A stretch of 64,000 nucleotides of DNA from CAVVEC01 sp963747105 (GTDB lineage Bacteria; Acidobacteriota; Terriglobia; Terriglobales; Acidobacteriaceae), in NCBI GenBank assembly GCA_963747105.1, contig CAVVEC010000006.1, positions 228,217-292,216 of the forward strand, in the 5' to 3' direction. The notes under the pieces are model-generated. The model made no database searches, was not told where the DNA came from, and saw only the letters and a program-made list of their open reading frames with translations. The position numbers were made by a program, and so were the translations under genes. Positions within the stretch are counted from its first letter, which is position 1. Each line of letters begins with the position of its first letter. Below are positions 36,912 through 48,237 of the stretch, piece by piece.

Positions 36912-37257
36912 AAGTCCAGTGCACCACAGGCAGAACGAGAATGGTGCGGGCGCGGAAGCAACGAAAGCTCGTTGTTGCCAAGAAAATCTTCGGCAATCCT
37001 TCGCACACAGTCTGGCGTGCTCCGCTTCCAGCGCATATCGTTCAGCGGGGCGTCAATTCGGGTCCGGAAAAGTGCATTTAGGGTCTGGAACTGCTCCAAG
37101 AACTCGGGGGCGCACCGATCACCTAAAACCATGACGACCTTCCTTGTTTTTCCGGCTGAAATGGATTAATGTGCGGCATGCAAGACGAGTAAACTGTTCC
37201 CGTCGCCCTTGATTTTCAAAGCAAAAAGGCTCGTCAAGAAACGTCAGGAGGAATCCA
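36912..37257. other. Intergenic stretch, nothing recognised
   Basis: About 345 nt. Open frames on both strands are short and lack recognisable motifs. CAGGAGG at 37246-37252 serves the next gene. Confidence 0.5.
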
Positions 37258-37980
37258 ATGAAAAAGCTGATTTTGTTAGCAACGCTGGTTGCGGCTCTCC
37301 TTCCGATGGCGGTGGCACAAAGCATTTCTGCTGCCGCAAGCTCTGCCGTACGTGGGAGTAGCATTTCCCAAGAACCTCACAATCTGCCGCCCAAAGCTCC
37401 GAAGTGGTGCAAGCCCTGTTTGTACTACTCGGGTGACATTGACACCACCAATCCAAACGCTGATGCCATTTTTGATGGGTACAACAGCGCTTACCGGATT
37501 AGCGCGCAGGTGTTCGGCGCCTTCAAGGACACCACGAAGACGGTGAAAGCGACCGGCGCGGCGATCAACGCCTTCAGCGACTCCGACCATGCCCTTACCA
37601 ATCCGACTCCTTACCAGATCAACACCGGGATGTCGAACGGTAACTGCGGCGAGATTGTCTGCTCCGGCACAGCCAGGGCCAGCGTGATTCCGACCGGCCG
37701 CACCGATACGAACTGGGGCGTGCCGACCGAGTATACGATCTTCGAGAAGAAACTTGAAAAGGCATGCACGCTGAAGAAGGGCTCCTCCTACTGGCTCCTG
37801 ATCTATCCGCAGAGCAAGAGCAGCTTGTGGTACGAGTCGGATGAGGTAAGCGATCCGCACCCGATCAACCACGTAGGCTGGAAGAACCAAGTCAACCAAT
37901 CGATTTATAACGCGCCCACATTCGGGGACAATTGCCAGGTTGGTTCTGGTGACTTTTCGTTCGGACTGACCGGCAGGTAA
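37258..37980 (+). CDS. Secreted hypothetical protein, 240 aa
   Basis: A signal peptide (MKKLILLATLVAALLPMAVA) precedes a 220-residue mature part with several Cys (KWCKPCLYY, NGNCGEIVCSG, KACTL, DNCQVG) that could form disulphides, and a beta-rich, Asn/Thr/Ser-rich composition. The layout resembles choice-of-anchor type acidobacterial exoproteins but I do not recognise a named family. It is preceded by a good ribosome-binding site and stands alone. Confidence 0.72.
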   Translation: MKKLILLATLVAALLPMAVAQSISAAASSAVRGSSISQEPHNLPPKAPKWCKPCLYYSGDIDTTNPNADAIFDGYNSAYRISAQVFGAFKDTTKTVKATGAAINAFSDSDHALTNPTPYQINTGMSNGNCGEIVCSGTARASVIPTGRTDTNWGVPTEYTIFEKKLEKACTLKKGSSYWLLIYPQSKSSLWYESDEVSDPHPINHVGWKNQVNQSIYNAPTFGDNCQVGSGDFSFGLTGR

Positions 37981-38134
37981 TCAGGAACCGGTTGGTTTGA
38001 GGCGGATGGTATCGTAGTTGTCCTCTAGGCCTCGTGTGTCAACCAGAGTCCGAGGTCCCTTGGAGTGGGCCGAAAGTCTCCGTTGACTTCGTGCGCCGGA
38101 AGGCTAGGATGGTAGGCGTTCGAGGGAGGCGATC

Positions 38135-39434
38135 ATGGTGCCAGTCAGCCGCGGCTCGATCTCCACTCTACGCTCTCCGATGCTGAACGTCGCCATGGCC
38201 CTGGCGATCATCGTCGTGTTACTGGTCGCACCAGGCCAGTCACAGACCTACACCGTGCTCTATGCGTTCAAAGGGGCACCGGATGGGCAAACACCTTTGG
38301 CAGGGGTGGCTCTGGACAAGTCCGGGAACATCTATGGCACAACCTACGAGGCGGGTACGTCCAAGAATTGCACCGGTGGCTGCGGAATTGTGTTCAAACT
38401 CACCAACCTCGGCAGGGAGTCTGTGCTGCACGATTTTAGGGGCCGGTGAGGATGGAAACAGTCCATGGTTGTCCGGCGTTCTAGTCGACCCGATCGGGAA
38501 TGTATACGGCACCACGGGTGTGGGCGGGGATTTCAACGCCGGAATCATATTCAAACTGAAGAGGGCTGGGAGGGAGACGATTCTGCACACGTTCTCTGGA
38601 GCACCGAACGACGGCAGCGGGCCATCTGGCAAATTAGTCAGGGATGACGCTGGCAATTTGTATGGCACTACAGGAAGCGGGGGATCTAATTATTCAGGGA
38701 CGGTGTTTAAGTTGACCCCTGCTGGTAAAGAGACCATTCTGCACGCCTTTAACTTGACCGATGGTCTAGGGCCCAGCGGAGGCTTAATACGAGACAAAGC
38801 CGGTAATTTCTACGGCACAACGACGCAAGGTGGGACTGGGTGCTCAGGATCCGGTTGTGGAATCATGTTCGAGCTGACAAAGTGTGGAAAGTTCAAGGTG
38901 CTTTACAGGTTCAAAGGGAAGTCGGACGGGTTCGAACCGGGTGCCACTCTGGTGATGAATCACGAGGGCAGTCTCTTCGGTAGTACCGAGGCAGGGGGAC
39001 GTTACGGATTCGGAACCGTGGTCAAACTGAGCGCGCGAGGAAAATTGACCGTCCTGCATGCCTTCAGCGGAGGGTCCGATGGGGCACAACCAACGGGGCA
39101 ATTGGCTCTAGACAGCAACGGTACCCTTTACGGCACCGCCGAGTTCGGTGCATTTACTGGGTGCTACGACGGAAGAGGATGCGGGACCCTGTTCAGCATC
39201 ACCGACAACGGCAGCTTCACTGTGCTGCATAGCTTCGCAGGAGGCGCTGATGGAGGGGGACCCGTAGGGGACTTGATGATGGACAAGGCGGGAAGCCTGT
39301 ATGGTACGACCGCCATTGGCGGTGACATCACCTGCGTTTCGACGGAATTCGGCGAGGGTTGCGGCACCGTGTTCGAAAGCCACTCCGGCTCGGCAAAAAG
39401 GACGGACAGCCCTAGAGAAGACGGACAGGCCGCG
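38135..39434 (+). CDS. GloVer tandem-repeat secreted protein 1 (one frameshift)
   Basis: The product begins with a signal peptide (MLNVAMALAIIVVLLVAPGQ) and YTVLYAFKGAPDGQTPLAGV. After a shift near 38440 (GATTTTAGGGGCC) it continues as repeats of about 40 residues with pattern SGxLxxDxxGNxYGTT and GTVFKLTPAGKETxLHxF. This is the acidobacterial GloVer tandem repeat, named for conserved Gly-Leu/Val residues, found in exported proteins of unknown role. There is no stop before the next signal-peptide-like segment at about 39435, so the two units read through as one chain (see the following entry). Confidence 0.75.
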
Positions 39435-40664
39435 ATGACAGACCCGTCTCAGCATGGGGACTCGATTTTCGTGGCGCTTGTGGCGGGAATTCATCCCGCC
39501 GTGCTGCTTGGACTTGCACTCATGCTGGTGTGTAGTCACCAGTCCGCACTAGGGCAAACTTTCACCGTGCTCTACTCATTTGCTGGCGGGGCCGACGGGG
39601 CATACCCATATGCGGCTCTGCTCAGGGCTGACGACAGCATACTCTATGGGACCACTTACCTTGGGGGTGTGGCTGATGAGGGAACAGTTTTCAGGATTAA
39701 CCTCGACGGGCAGGAAACGGTGCTGCACAGTTTTACTGGACGGCCGGACGGTGCGCATCCGTATGCTGGCCTCATTGGCGACCGACAGGGAAATATTTAC
39801 GGGACCACCGACCGAGGTGGCATTGCCGATGGCGGAACCGTGTTCACACTGGATTCGAAGAACGATGAGCGCGTGCTCTATAGTTTCTGCAATGAGCGAT
39901 ACTGCAATGATGGAGTGGGCCCGCGTGCACGTTTGATCCGTGATGCGAAAGGCAATTTCTACGGCACAACTATAGGCGGAGGGGCTTTCAGCGGAGGGCT
40001 GGTATTTAAGCTAGACCAGACTGGCCGGGAAACCATCCTCTATAGCTTCGGCTTCTTTGATGGATTTCCCGGATACGCAACGCTGGTTCGGGACGCGGCC
40101 GGAAACATTTACGACACCACAGTCTATGGCGGGGACTTTGATTGCAGCTATTTTTATGTGGTTGACTGCGGTTCGGTATTCCGGTTGACTCCCCGCGGAG
40201 ACTTCACAGTGTTGCACAGTTTCGAGGGTAAACGGAACGGGGACGGAGAGTTTCCTTACGCCGGTCTGCTTGCGGGCGGCAATGGCGAGTTTTATGGCAC
40301 TACTTCCGCAGGCGGCAGCTATGGAGCCGGGACAGTATTCGAGGTGCATCGAGAAGGCAAAGAGTCCGTGCTCCATAGTTTCGGCGGAACTAAGAGGGAC
40401 GGGGCGAATCCAGTTGCGGGTTTGATCGGAGACAAGCAGGGCAATCTTTACGGGACCACTTTGTATGGCGGCGCTCACAATATGGGGACAGTATACCGTC
40501 TGAACCGGCGCGGCAAGTTCACCGTGCTGCACAGCTTCAAAGGGATCGACGGAGAGAATCCTTTCGCTGGTTTGGTCTTGGACCGCGCCGGCGCACTCTA
40601 TGGAACTGCTACGCTGGGCGGAGTCTCGGGAGCAGGCGCTGTCTTCAAGCTCACCCTTCGATGA
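39435..40664 (+). CDS. GloVer tandem-repeat secreted protein 2
   Basis: ATG 39435 starts MTDPSQHGDSIF followed by a hydrophobic stretch (PAVLLGLALMLVCSHQSALG) that looks like a signal peptide, then FTVLYSFAGGADGAYPYAAL and nine or so GloVer repeats to the end. The frame is open upstream into protein 1. An internal signal peptide in a read-through chain suggests either two adjacent paralogues whose boundary stop is lost through an indel, or a true fusion. I treat them as two genes. Confidence 0.7.
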   Translation: MTDPSQHGDSIFVALVAGIHPAVLLGLALMLVCSHQSALGQTFTVLYSFAGGADGAYPYAALLRADDSILYGTTYLGGVADEGTVFRINLDGQETVLHSFTGRPDGAHPYAGLIGDRQGNIYGTTDRGGIADGGTVFTLDSKNDERVLYSFCNERYCNDGVGPRARLIRDAKGNFYGTTIGGGAFSGGLVFKLDQTGRETILYSFGFFDGFPGYATLVRDAAGNIYDTTVYGGDFDCSYFYVVDCGSVFRLTPRGDFTVLHSFEGKRNGDGEFPYAGLLAGGNGEFYGTTSAGGSYGAGTVFEVHREGKESVLHSFGGTKRDGANPVAGLIGDKQGNLYGTTLYGGAHNMGTVYRLNRRGKFTVLHSFKGIDGENPFAGLVLDRAGALYGTATLGGVSGAGAVFKLTLR

Positions 40665-40835
40665 CGATGGCAAGAGCGCAGCAGTAGCGTAGTGCAGAAC
40701 TCGGTGAGACCTCCTTGTGCCCCTGGTGCAGCCCGTTTTTTGCGAGGAAAGATCCCAGCTGACCAGAATCTACCTACCCTCGCCACTACTTCGAGACTCC
40801 CCGCCGGTCCTGGCTGATGCTACCCTGATCTCACG

Positions 40836-41768
40836 GTGCCACCATCTTTGTTTTTCGCGCGCGTGGGGCGCAGGAATCTTGTTCTCCTGCTGGGCGGAGT
40901 TCTGCTCGCCACGCCATCTCTCGCCGCAGGTCCGGCTGCTGCTAAAGCGCCGAAGAGCCAGGCTGTCAAGTCCTCATCGGTGCGTTGGCAGCCGTCAAGG
41001 CTGGTCAATGGATCGCCGATCGTGTTTCAAGTGGCTGCGCCGCAGTTGAAATCGCTTTCTGGAACATGGCTTGACCACCAAGTATTTTTCACCTTTGATC
41101 CTCAGAGCAAGGGCTGGTACGGAATCGCCGGCATCAGCCTGGAAACTCGTCCCGGGAAATATTCGCTGGAGCTGACCGGGACGGACGCGAAAGGAAAGAC
41201 GATCTGGTTGCAGCGGAAGATCACCGTGGGGAAGGCGAAATACCGCAGCACCCGGGTGAGCGTCTCCACAGAGTTCACGGAGCCGAATCCCGAGCAACTG
41301 AAAAAAATCGCCGAGGAGAAGACACTCAAGGAACAAGTCTTTGCCCAGATGGATCCTCAACGCGAGTGGGCAGGTAAGTTTCTTCCGCCGGTGAGGGCGG
41401 AGATCTCCGATGTCTTTGGCACCACGCGCACCTTCAATGGCCAGGTGGAGAGCGTACATCAGGGACTCGATTACGCGGTGCGCGAGGGGACGCCGGTTTC
41501 CGCGCTCAATCGGGGCAAGGTTCTGCTGGCGCGGCCGCTGTTTTTCGAGGGCGGTTTCGTGGTTCTCGACCATGGGCAAGGTTTGCTGACGCTCTATATG
41601 CATCTTTCAAAGATCGAAGTGAAAGAGGACGATCCGGTGGCCCGCGGACAGGAAATCGGTTTGAGCGGCGGCAGCGGCAGAGCTACCGGGCCTCACCTGC
41701 ACGTGGCTGTGCGCTGGCAGGGAATCTATTTGAATCCTGAAACGCTGTTAGGTCTCCAGTTGCCGTGA
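40836..41768 (+). CDS. M23-family metallopeptidase (LytM domain)
   Basis: The 310-aa protein starts at GTG 40836 with a signal or anchor segment (RRNLVLLLGGVLLATPSLAA). After a ~150-residue N-terminal domain it carries a Peptidase_M23 domain with the zinc motif HxxxD (HQGLDYAV) and HxH (TGPHLHVAV), plus YMHLSKI. Such enzymes cut peptidoglycan cross-links in the periplasm. Both zinc motifs are intact, so it is probably active. Its 3' end overlaps the convergent regulator gene by about 20 nt. Confidence 0.9.
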   Translation: MPPSLFFARVGRRNLVLLLGGVLLATPSLAAGPAAAKAPKSQAVKSSSVRWQPSRLVNGSPIVFQVAAPQLKSLSGTWLDHQVFFTFDPQSKGWYGIAGISLETRPGKYSLELTGTDAKGKTIWLQRKITVGKAKYRSTRVSVSTEFTEPNPEQLKKIAEEKTLKEQVFAQMDPQREWAGKFLPPVRAEISDVFGTTRTFNGQVESVHQGLDYAVREGTPVSALNRGKVLLARPLFFEGGFVVLDHGQGLLTLYMHLSKIEVKEDDPVARGQEIGLSGGSGRATGPHLHVAVRWQGIYLNPETLLGLQLP

Positions 41769-43730
41769 TTCTTTACGCCGCGAGGGATTGGTTCCGCTGC
41801 GCGGGCCCGGCACACAACGAAGTGATTCCTTCAAATCCAGATTTCGAATCAGCCGGTGCAAATAGTTCACGTGCACGCCCAGGATGCGCGCCGCTTCGGT
41901 GTAATTCCCTTTCGTTTCCTCAAGCGCGTTGAGGATCAGATCCTTCTTCAGTTCCTTGACTTCGGCGTGATACTTTGCGCCATTCGCCCCGGCAGGCAAC
42001 CCTCGCTCCAGAATGGACTCCGGCAAATCCTCGGGCTGGATTACATCGAGACTGGATCAACACCAGCGCCCGCTCGATGGCGTTCTCCAGTTCACGCACA
42101 TTCCCCGGCCAGTCATAATTCACCAGGCACGCCATGGCTTCAGGAGAAATTCGCTTGGCTTTCGTCTTGCATTTCTGGCTGTACTTCGGCGAAGTAATTG
42201 GCCAGCAGCTGGATATCCTCGCGCCGCTCACGTAGCGGAGGCATGACGATGGAAAGCACATTCAGCCGATAGTACAGATCCTGGCGGAAGGTCCAGCTTT
42301 CATCGCCTCTTCGAGATTCTTGTTGGTGGCGGCGATCAGGCGAATATCCACGGAAATCGGCCGAGTGCCGCCCACTCGCTCGAACTCACGTTCCTGCAGT
42401 ACTCGCAGCAGCTTGACTTGCAGTGCCGGCGCGAGTTCTCCAATTTCGTCCAGAAACACGACGCCGCCATTTGCCATTTCCAATCTGCCTTTTTTTTGCG
42501 CGACCGCATCGGTGAACGCGCCCCGTCTCGTGGCCAAACAACTCGCTCTCCAACAGACCCTCTGGGATGGCAGCGCAGTTAATGGCGACGAAAGGCTTGC
42601 CGAACGTGGACTATTGCGATGGATGGCCCGTGCCGCTAATTCCTTTCCGGTCCCGCTCTCGCCTTCATCAGGACGGTGGATTCGTCGGATGCAACTCGCG
42701 CCAGAAATTGGTAAACCGCTTCATGCGGGCGCTCTCGCCGACCATGTTGTGCTCCAGATTGATCTCCGTGGCCAGCCGCAGGTTTTCCTGCTCCAGCCAT
42801 TGCAGTCGGCTGGCATTTTCCAGGGCTACAGCCGAAATGCCGGCTATGGCGGCGACGAGCTGCAGATGATCTTCGTCGAAACGCGCGCCGGCATTGGTTG
42901 TGTCCAGATATATGCAGCCGGTGGTTTTCTCGAACATCGCCAGCGGCACGCACAAAATGACCGAACATTGGACCTTACCAGACTCTCCACTCCGCCAGGC
43001 CACCGCCCGAACGTCGGTTCCTAGAAGGGCCAGACCCTGCTCCAGCACCTGGCGCGTAATAGTGCGGCTAACCAGTATCGGCAGCACGATCTTGGTGATG
43101 CGATGCCGCGCGAACACGGAGCCAAATGTTCGTCGCTCTTACTTTCCAGCAGGATGGCTCCCCGCTCCGCGGGAACTACCTCAAAAATAAGATTGAGAAT
43201 TTGCTCTTGTAGCTCTTCGAGATCACGAATCGAGTGCACCAGGCGGCTGATTTTCAGCAGCGCATTCAGATTGCGTCGCTAGGCGGGAAGCTGGAAGGTA
43301 GCTGTTCAGAATCGGTCGGGTTGCAGATAGAGCACATCCTGAGGGCGGAGCTGGGCCGTGGCTTGGGCTGAACCTCCTCGAACTCAACCGCGGCCGCTGC
43401 AGACTCTCCGCGTCTTCTCTCAGCAACAAGACGAAAATCGAATCTCCCACGGAAATCTGGTCGCCATGTTGTAACCGGCTTTCTCACACTGCTGCCCCAT
43501 TCACGAATGTGCCATTGCGACTATCCAGATCGCGGATCTTATACTCGTCCCCTTCCCGGCTGATCAGGCAATGTCGGCGCGACAGCGAAGGATCGCTGAT
43601 CGCCAACACGTTGGACGACTCCCTGCCCACGGCAATCTCGTTGCCGGACAAGAGGGAAAATCGAGTGTTTCAAGGGACCGGAAACAACTAGCAGTCGTGG
43701 GTCCACCACAGCCCCCAAATGCGCAGCCAC
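41748..43730 (-). pseudogene. FHA-GAF-sigma54 activator, split over many frames
   Basis: The N-terminus is an FHA domain (RLLVVSGPLKHSIF, VGRESSNVLAISDPSLSRRH, DLDSRNGTFVNG). A GAF domain follows (LILNLIFEVVPAERGAILLE, GLALLGTDVRAVAW, CIYLDTTNAGARFDEDHLQL). Then comes an AAA+ sigma54-interaction domain (Walker A ESGTGKE, GVVFLDEIGELAPALQVKLL, RVGGTRPISVDIRLIAATNK) and a Fis-type HTH (EAARILGVHVNYLHRLIRNL). The sigma54 contact loop reads GAFTDA instead of the usual GAFTGA. At least six frame changes are needed. It should switch on sigma54 promoters in response to phosphothreonine and a GAF ligand. Confidence 0.82.
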
Positions 43731-44071
43731 TGTTTAACACACTTGCCTGCGTTACGCACGGGTTTGATGGAGGGATTGGTTATCCGAAAAGATAAGGGCC
43801 TATCCGTTTGGATAGAGGTCCTAGCATCGAAGACTCATCCCGTCTCAACCAAGGCAAAGCTAGATCACACAGAATCATGAGGTTAGGCCACAAACTATTC
43901 CCTATAGCCGTGTCATTGCGGTGGCGAAGTACGTGCACAAGGAGGCGTGGCGCTTTGCTTGGCAAAAAGCGACGGGGGAAGCGCTTTCAGCAGTCCTGCC
44001 AAGCGATTGCCATCGGGAACCTGGAGACCCCCTCATCGGGTTCCCGATTAAGTTTTGTATCCAGATCATGT
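43731..44071. other. Intergenic stretch with small hairpins
   Basis: About 340 nt. A short palindrome TATCC-GTTT-GGATA lies at about 43800-43816. No gene or strong terminator is recognised. Confidence 0.5.
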
Positions 44072-45236
44072 CTAGTATCCACCGGCCGCCGCCGTGGGGG
44101 GCAAGGTGAGCGGCTCTTCGCTCTGAACTGCGACTCCATCGTGGAAAGCAACGGTCCTTCCTGAGATCGCCGGAATCCGTTCCCCGGGCACCAGAATACC
44201 TACCAGGTTCAGCGGATCAGCCGCAGAAAGCATAACCGTTTCTCCGCCGGGTCGCAGCTTGCGGGTTGCCCGCAAGGATTCCACTGCGACGGGTAGAGCG
44301 AACTGTTCACCGAGGAATCCATCCACGAATCGTCCGCCGCGAATCTCCCCCCGGTCTTCCAGTCGCCGGAAAGCCATTTGCAGTTCGCGCCATTTCGGCA
44401 GGTTGGCCTCGCGCGCCAATAAATCGCGGAACACCACGCCGTAGCGTCTGAGCAGCATCCAGCACGTGGCCTCCAAGGCGCGATTGCGCTCCACTGCTTG
44501 TTCGGCGTAGAGCAAGGCCCAGCGCCCGGAGCTATGCCGCGGGCGGGCGCTGCGGCCACTGCCTTGTCCGGCACGGCGCTTGGGATCGATCAGCGAGCGC
44601 AGGTTATCGAAACCATCTGCCGTGACCACTCCCGCAGCCACCAGTTCCCACAGGGCAGTTTCGATCTCGGCCTTCAATTTACCGGTACCGCGGACAATGT
44701 CCGCGAAAAATGATGCTCCGCGCTGGCGGAGGAAGTCGAGCACTTGCCGTGCGCCCTGGCTCAGGCCGCGCGACTCTGGTTGGTCCGCTGCGGGATTGTG
44801 CGAAGTCATCCAGTCGGCCTCTTCGCGAACAAAGAATGTAATCGGAGCGACGCTGGTGGGAATCACCCGGCGCTTGCCTTGCGCCGAATCCTCCAACGTG
44901 GCGGGGTGCGGTGACAGACGGCCCCAGCCAACCGCGCCGGTCAGGCACAGCTGGTCGAGCCATTTGGGATCGTAGTCCGCGATGCGCCGCGCCAGAATCT
45001 GGCGTTCCCAGGCATTCGCCGGAATTTCGAAACCTTGCAACTGGCGGAGGACGTCGAGCGTGGCGCGTTCGCCCGCGACTTGGGTTCCCGGTGCGGCGTG
45101 CTGCCAGCGCAGCAGCCAGCGCATGAACTGCGCCGCCGTCGCCGGCTCGATTTGCTTGCGCAGCGTGGCAACCGTCAAGCCGGTGAATGCGAGCCAGGAG
45201 GCGGCGTTCACACCATTCGATTTCGTGCTCCTGTGT

Positions 45237-45300
45237 GGGGACGGCCGTCCCCGGCCGTCCGGTCGAGCGCAGCTCGACGGTCTTCCGTTCGTGGCGCGGG
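45237..45300. repeat. Palindromes inside lhr (C-terminal region)
   Basis: GGGGACGGCCGTCCCC (45237-45252) is a perfect 16-bp palindrome, followed by the hairpin TCGAGC-GCA-GCTCGA. They interrupt the conserved run from ILRGNFTGG to EIEWCERRLLARIHR by about 92 nt. Confidence 0.7.
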
Positions 45301-47238
45301 CACTCCTGTCCGTTCAGCCGCCCGTGAAGTTGCCACGAAGAATGCTGCCGCTAGCTTCCATGCGCAACAACGCCTTTTCAATCTCGGTGGCTGGAAGCCC
45401 AAGAATCTCTCCGATTGCTTCCGCCGTGGCCGGGCCGAGATGCTGCATCCATCCTGTGACCAGCGCCAGCAAGGCATCGTCCCTTGAGGGGAGTGCCTTC
45501 TCAATCTCGACCAGGTTCTGCTCGAACTTTGAGCCAGGGAAAAGTTGCAGAAAGCTCTTAGCGCGTTCTGCCGCAACCCAATAGGCATGCCCTCATGGAC
45601 TGCTTCGGCGGCCCGGCCTTGCTCGGCGAGGCGGTTGAAGTAGTGACGCCAGGAAGAGGCTTCGCCGACGGAGTTTGTGCGGGGACCGGCTGCGGCGGGC
45701 GAGTCGCGCGCCTCCACGACCGAGTGAAGGCGACAACTGCCGGCAGAGCAATCAGGGTGTGCAGCACATCATGCAACTCGTCCGCATCGCGCACATCCGG
45801 CCAGGCCTCTTCGCGGACCTGGGCAATCGCGCCGGATCAAGCTTGCCGACTTCCTCCAGCACCGACTCCGGCAGAATCCGCCGCATCTCCACGGCGCGCG
45901 CCCGCCGTTCTTCGAGCGGCGCGTCGTCAAGATAGGCGTAGGGATTGGCATTCAGAATCTCGTGCGAGAACTGCGATGGCACGGGCGTATCCACCGCCAC
46001 ACAGCGGATTCGGCCCTCCTCGATCCCACGCAGTAAGTTCTTTCAGCCCTTCCAGATCCATCGCCTCGGTGAGCACATCTTTCATCACTTCATTGACCAG
46101 GGGATGGTCGGGAATCTGAATGTCGCCTACGATGTTTTCCTGGCAGGCGGCGACATCGGGAAATACCGAAGCCAGCAGATCGTCGGAGCGCATGCGCTGA
46201 ATTTGCGGCGGAACTTTCTTGCCGCCCTGAAAGCGCAGCAACGCCAGCGCGCGATTGGCGTCCCAGCGCCAGCGGGTTCCGAAGATGGGCGAAGCCAGCG
46301 CCGCCTGCTCCAGGATGGGCTGCACGGTTTCGGCGTTCAGGAAATGAAAAACATCAGCCAGCGGGAAGCTGTGCTGCTCGGCCAGAGCGATGTTCAGGCC
46401 GTTATCGGTGGCAGCGGCTTGCAGTTCAAAATTGAAGCTGCGGCAAAAGCGTTTGCGCAAGAGCCAAGTCCCCAGGCCTTGTTGATGCGGCCGCCGAAAG
46501 GCGCATGGATGACCAGTTGCATCCCGCCGCCTTCATCGAAGAAACGTTCAGCAATTATGGTGCTCTTGCGTCGGCACCGTGCCCAGCACGGCGCGGCCCT
46601 GCACGATGTATTCGATCGCTTGCTCGGCGCCGGAATCGTCCAGTCCGCATTCTTGCTTCAGCCAGGCCACGGTCTCGGCGACCTCAGGCTGGCTCGGTGA
46701 CATGCCAATCGGCGAAGTGTTGGGCAGCATGTCACTGATCCGTTGCCGCAGCTCGGCCACATGCAGCGAAAGTTCTTCGGTTCGCGCCGGCGCCTCGCCC
46801 AGCCAGAAGGGAATGCTCGGCGGCGCGCCGTGCGCATCTTCCACCAGCACGCCGTCCTGACTTGCCTTCCACACGGCGAATGCGCCAGGAACTGTTGCCC
46901 AGCAGCATCACTTCGCCGCCATTGCTCTCCACCGCGAAGTCTTCATCCAGGGTGCCGACCACAATCCCTTCCGGTTCCGCAACCACGGTAAACAGCGCCG
47001 TCTCCGGGATGGCTCCGCCGCTGGTAATCGCTGCCAATCGGGCTCCGCGCCGTGCCCGAAGCTTGTGGTTAACGCGGTCGCGATGAATGTAGGCGCCGTA
47101 GCGCCCACGGCGCGCAGCGATGCCTTCTGAGAGCATTTCGAGAACGGCTTCGTAGATCTCACGCGAGAGATTGCGATAGGGATAGGCTCGCTTCACCAAC
47201 TCGAATAATTCGTCTTCGTCCCAGCCGGTATCATGTGG

Positions 47239-47258
47239 CGCGGGCGCCCCCGCCCGCG
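47239..47258. repeat. GC-rich hairpin inside lhr
   Basis: CGCGGGCG-CCCC-CGCCCGCG, 8-bp perfect stem. With another GC-rich hairpin near 47370 it brackets a ~55-residue segment absent from the expected AQQIVA...WDEDELF continuity. Confidence 0.65.
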
Positions 47259-48109
47259 GGTCGAAAGAGTGCGCTTCCCTAGCGCGTTCGCCGTCGTCTG
47301 AGGAGCGAACAGAGGATCGAGCAGATTGCGTCGCCAAGGCCAAGTCAAGGTTGCTATCGTGTTGCGCGGGCAAGGGCACCCGCGTCACAAGGCCACCGCC
47401 AGCGGCGCAGATGGCGACGATCTGCTGGGCCAGAATATCGAGCGGCGCGTCGGGAATCACCAGACGGTCGAGATCGCCATGCTTAATCGCCCGGACCAGC
47501 GCTGCACATTCCAGAAGTTCATCGCGTGTGGTGACGAAAAATCGTCCTTTCGGAACCGCGCCCCGCCAATGGCCAGAACGTCCCACCCGCTGCAGCGCCA
47601 CCGCAATGGCTCGCGGGGAACTGATCTGCACCACGAGATCTACCGTGCCGATATCGATTCCGAGTTCCAGCGAAGCGGTTGCCACCAGCACCTTGACCTG
47701 GCCTTCCTTGAGCTTCTTCTCCGCGGTCAGCCGCAGCTTGCGCGACAGACTGCCGTGGTGAGCGGCAACATTGTCCGGGCCAAGCCTTTCCGCCAGATGA
47801 TGCGACACGCGCTCCGCCAACCGGCGGGTGTTCACAAAAACCAGCGTGGAGCGATGCTGATCGACCAGCTCCACCAGGCCGGTGTAGATCTCATCCCACA
47901 TTTCGTTGGTCGCGATGGGGCCGAGTTGGCTGGCAGGGACTTCCACGGCAAGATCCAGCTGGCGCTTATGGCCGATGTTGACGATGACCGGTTCCGGCCT
48001 GCCGTTGCCGGTCAGGAAGTGCGCGACTTCCTCGATCGGCTTCTGCGTGGCGGAAAGGCCAATGCGGATCAAGGCGGGGAGACAGACCGGGGGTGGTGCA
48101 GACGGGAAG

Positions 48110-48129
48110 GGCACGACTTCAGTCGTGCC
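48110..48129. repeat. Palindrome inside lhr
   Basis: GGCACGACT-TC-AGTCGTGCC, a 9-bp perfect stem. In the lhr frame it is translated as part of SGTTEVVPFP. Confidence 0.75.
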
Positions 48130-48151
48130 GCTTATTGGCTTACCTTCCCTT

Positions 48152-48237
48152 GTCATTCCGAGGAGCGATAGCGCCGAGGAATCTGCTGTTCCCTCGCTGC
48201 TGGCAAACTGCAGATCCCTCGCTGCGCTCGGGATGAC
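48152..48237. repeat. REP-like double palindrome inside lhr
   Basis: GTCATTCCGAGG...GAGGAATCTGC followed by an inverted unit CTGCAGATCCCTCGCTGCG...GGGATGAC, as at 22359 and 60009. It lies in the open helicase frame between the DEIH and SAT motifs and is translated as VIPSAARDLQFASS...SLLGMT. Confidence 0.88.

Noticed and set aside
36785..37132. 115-codon minus-strand frame after the GcvT gene
   Set aside because: Overlaps the end of the real gcvT frame, no ribosome-binding site and no motif.
47326..48171. 281-codon plus-strand frame opposite lhr
   Set aside because: Antisense shadow of intact helicase motifs.
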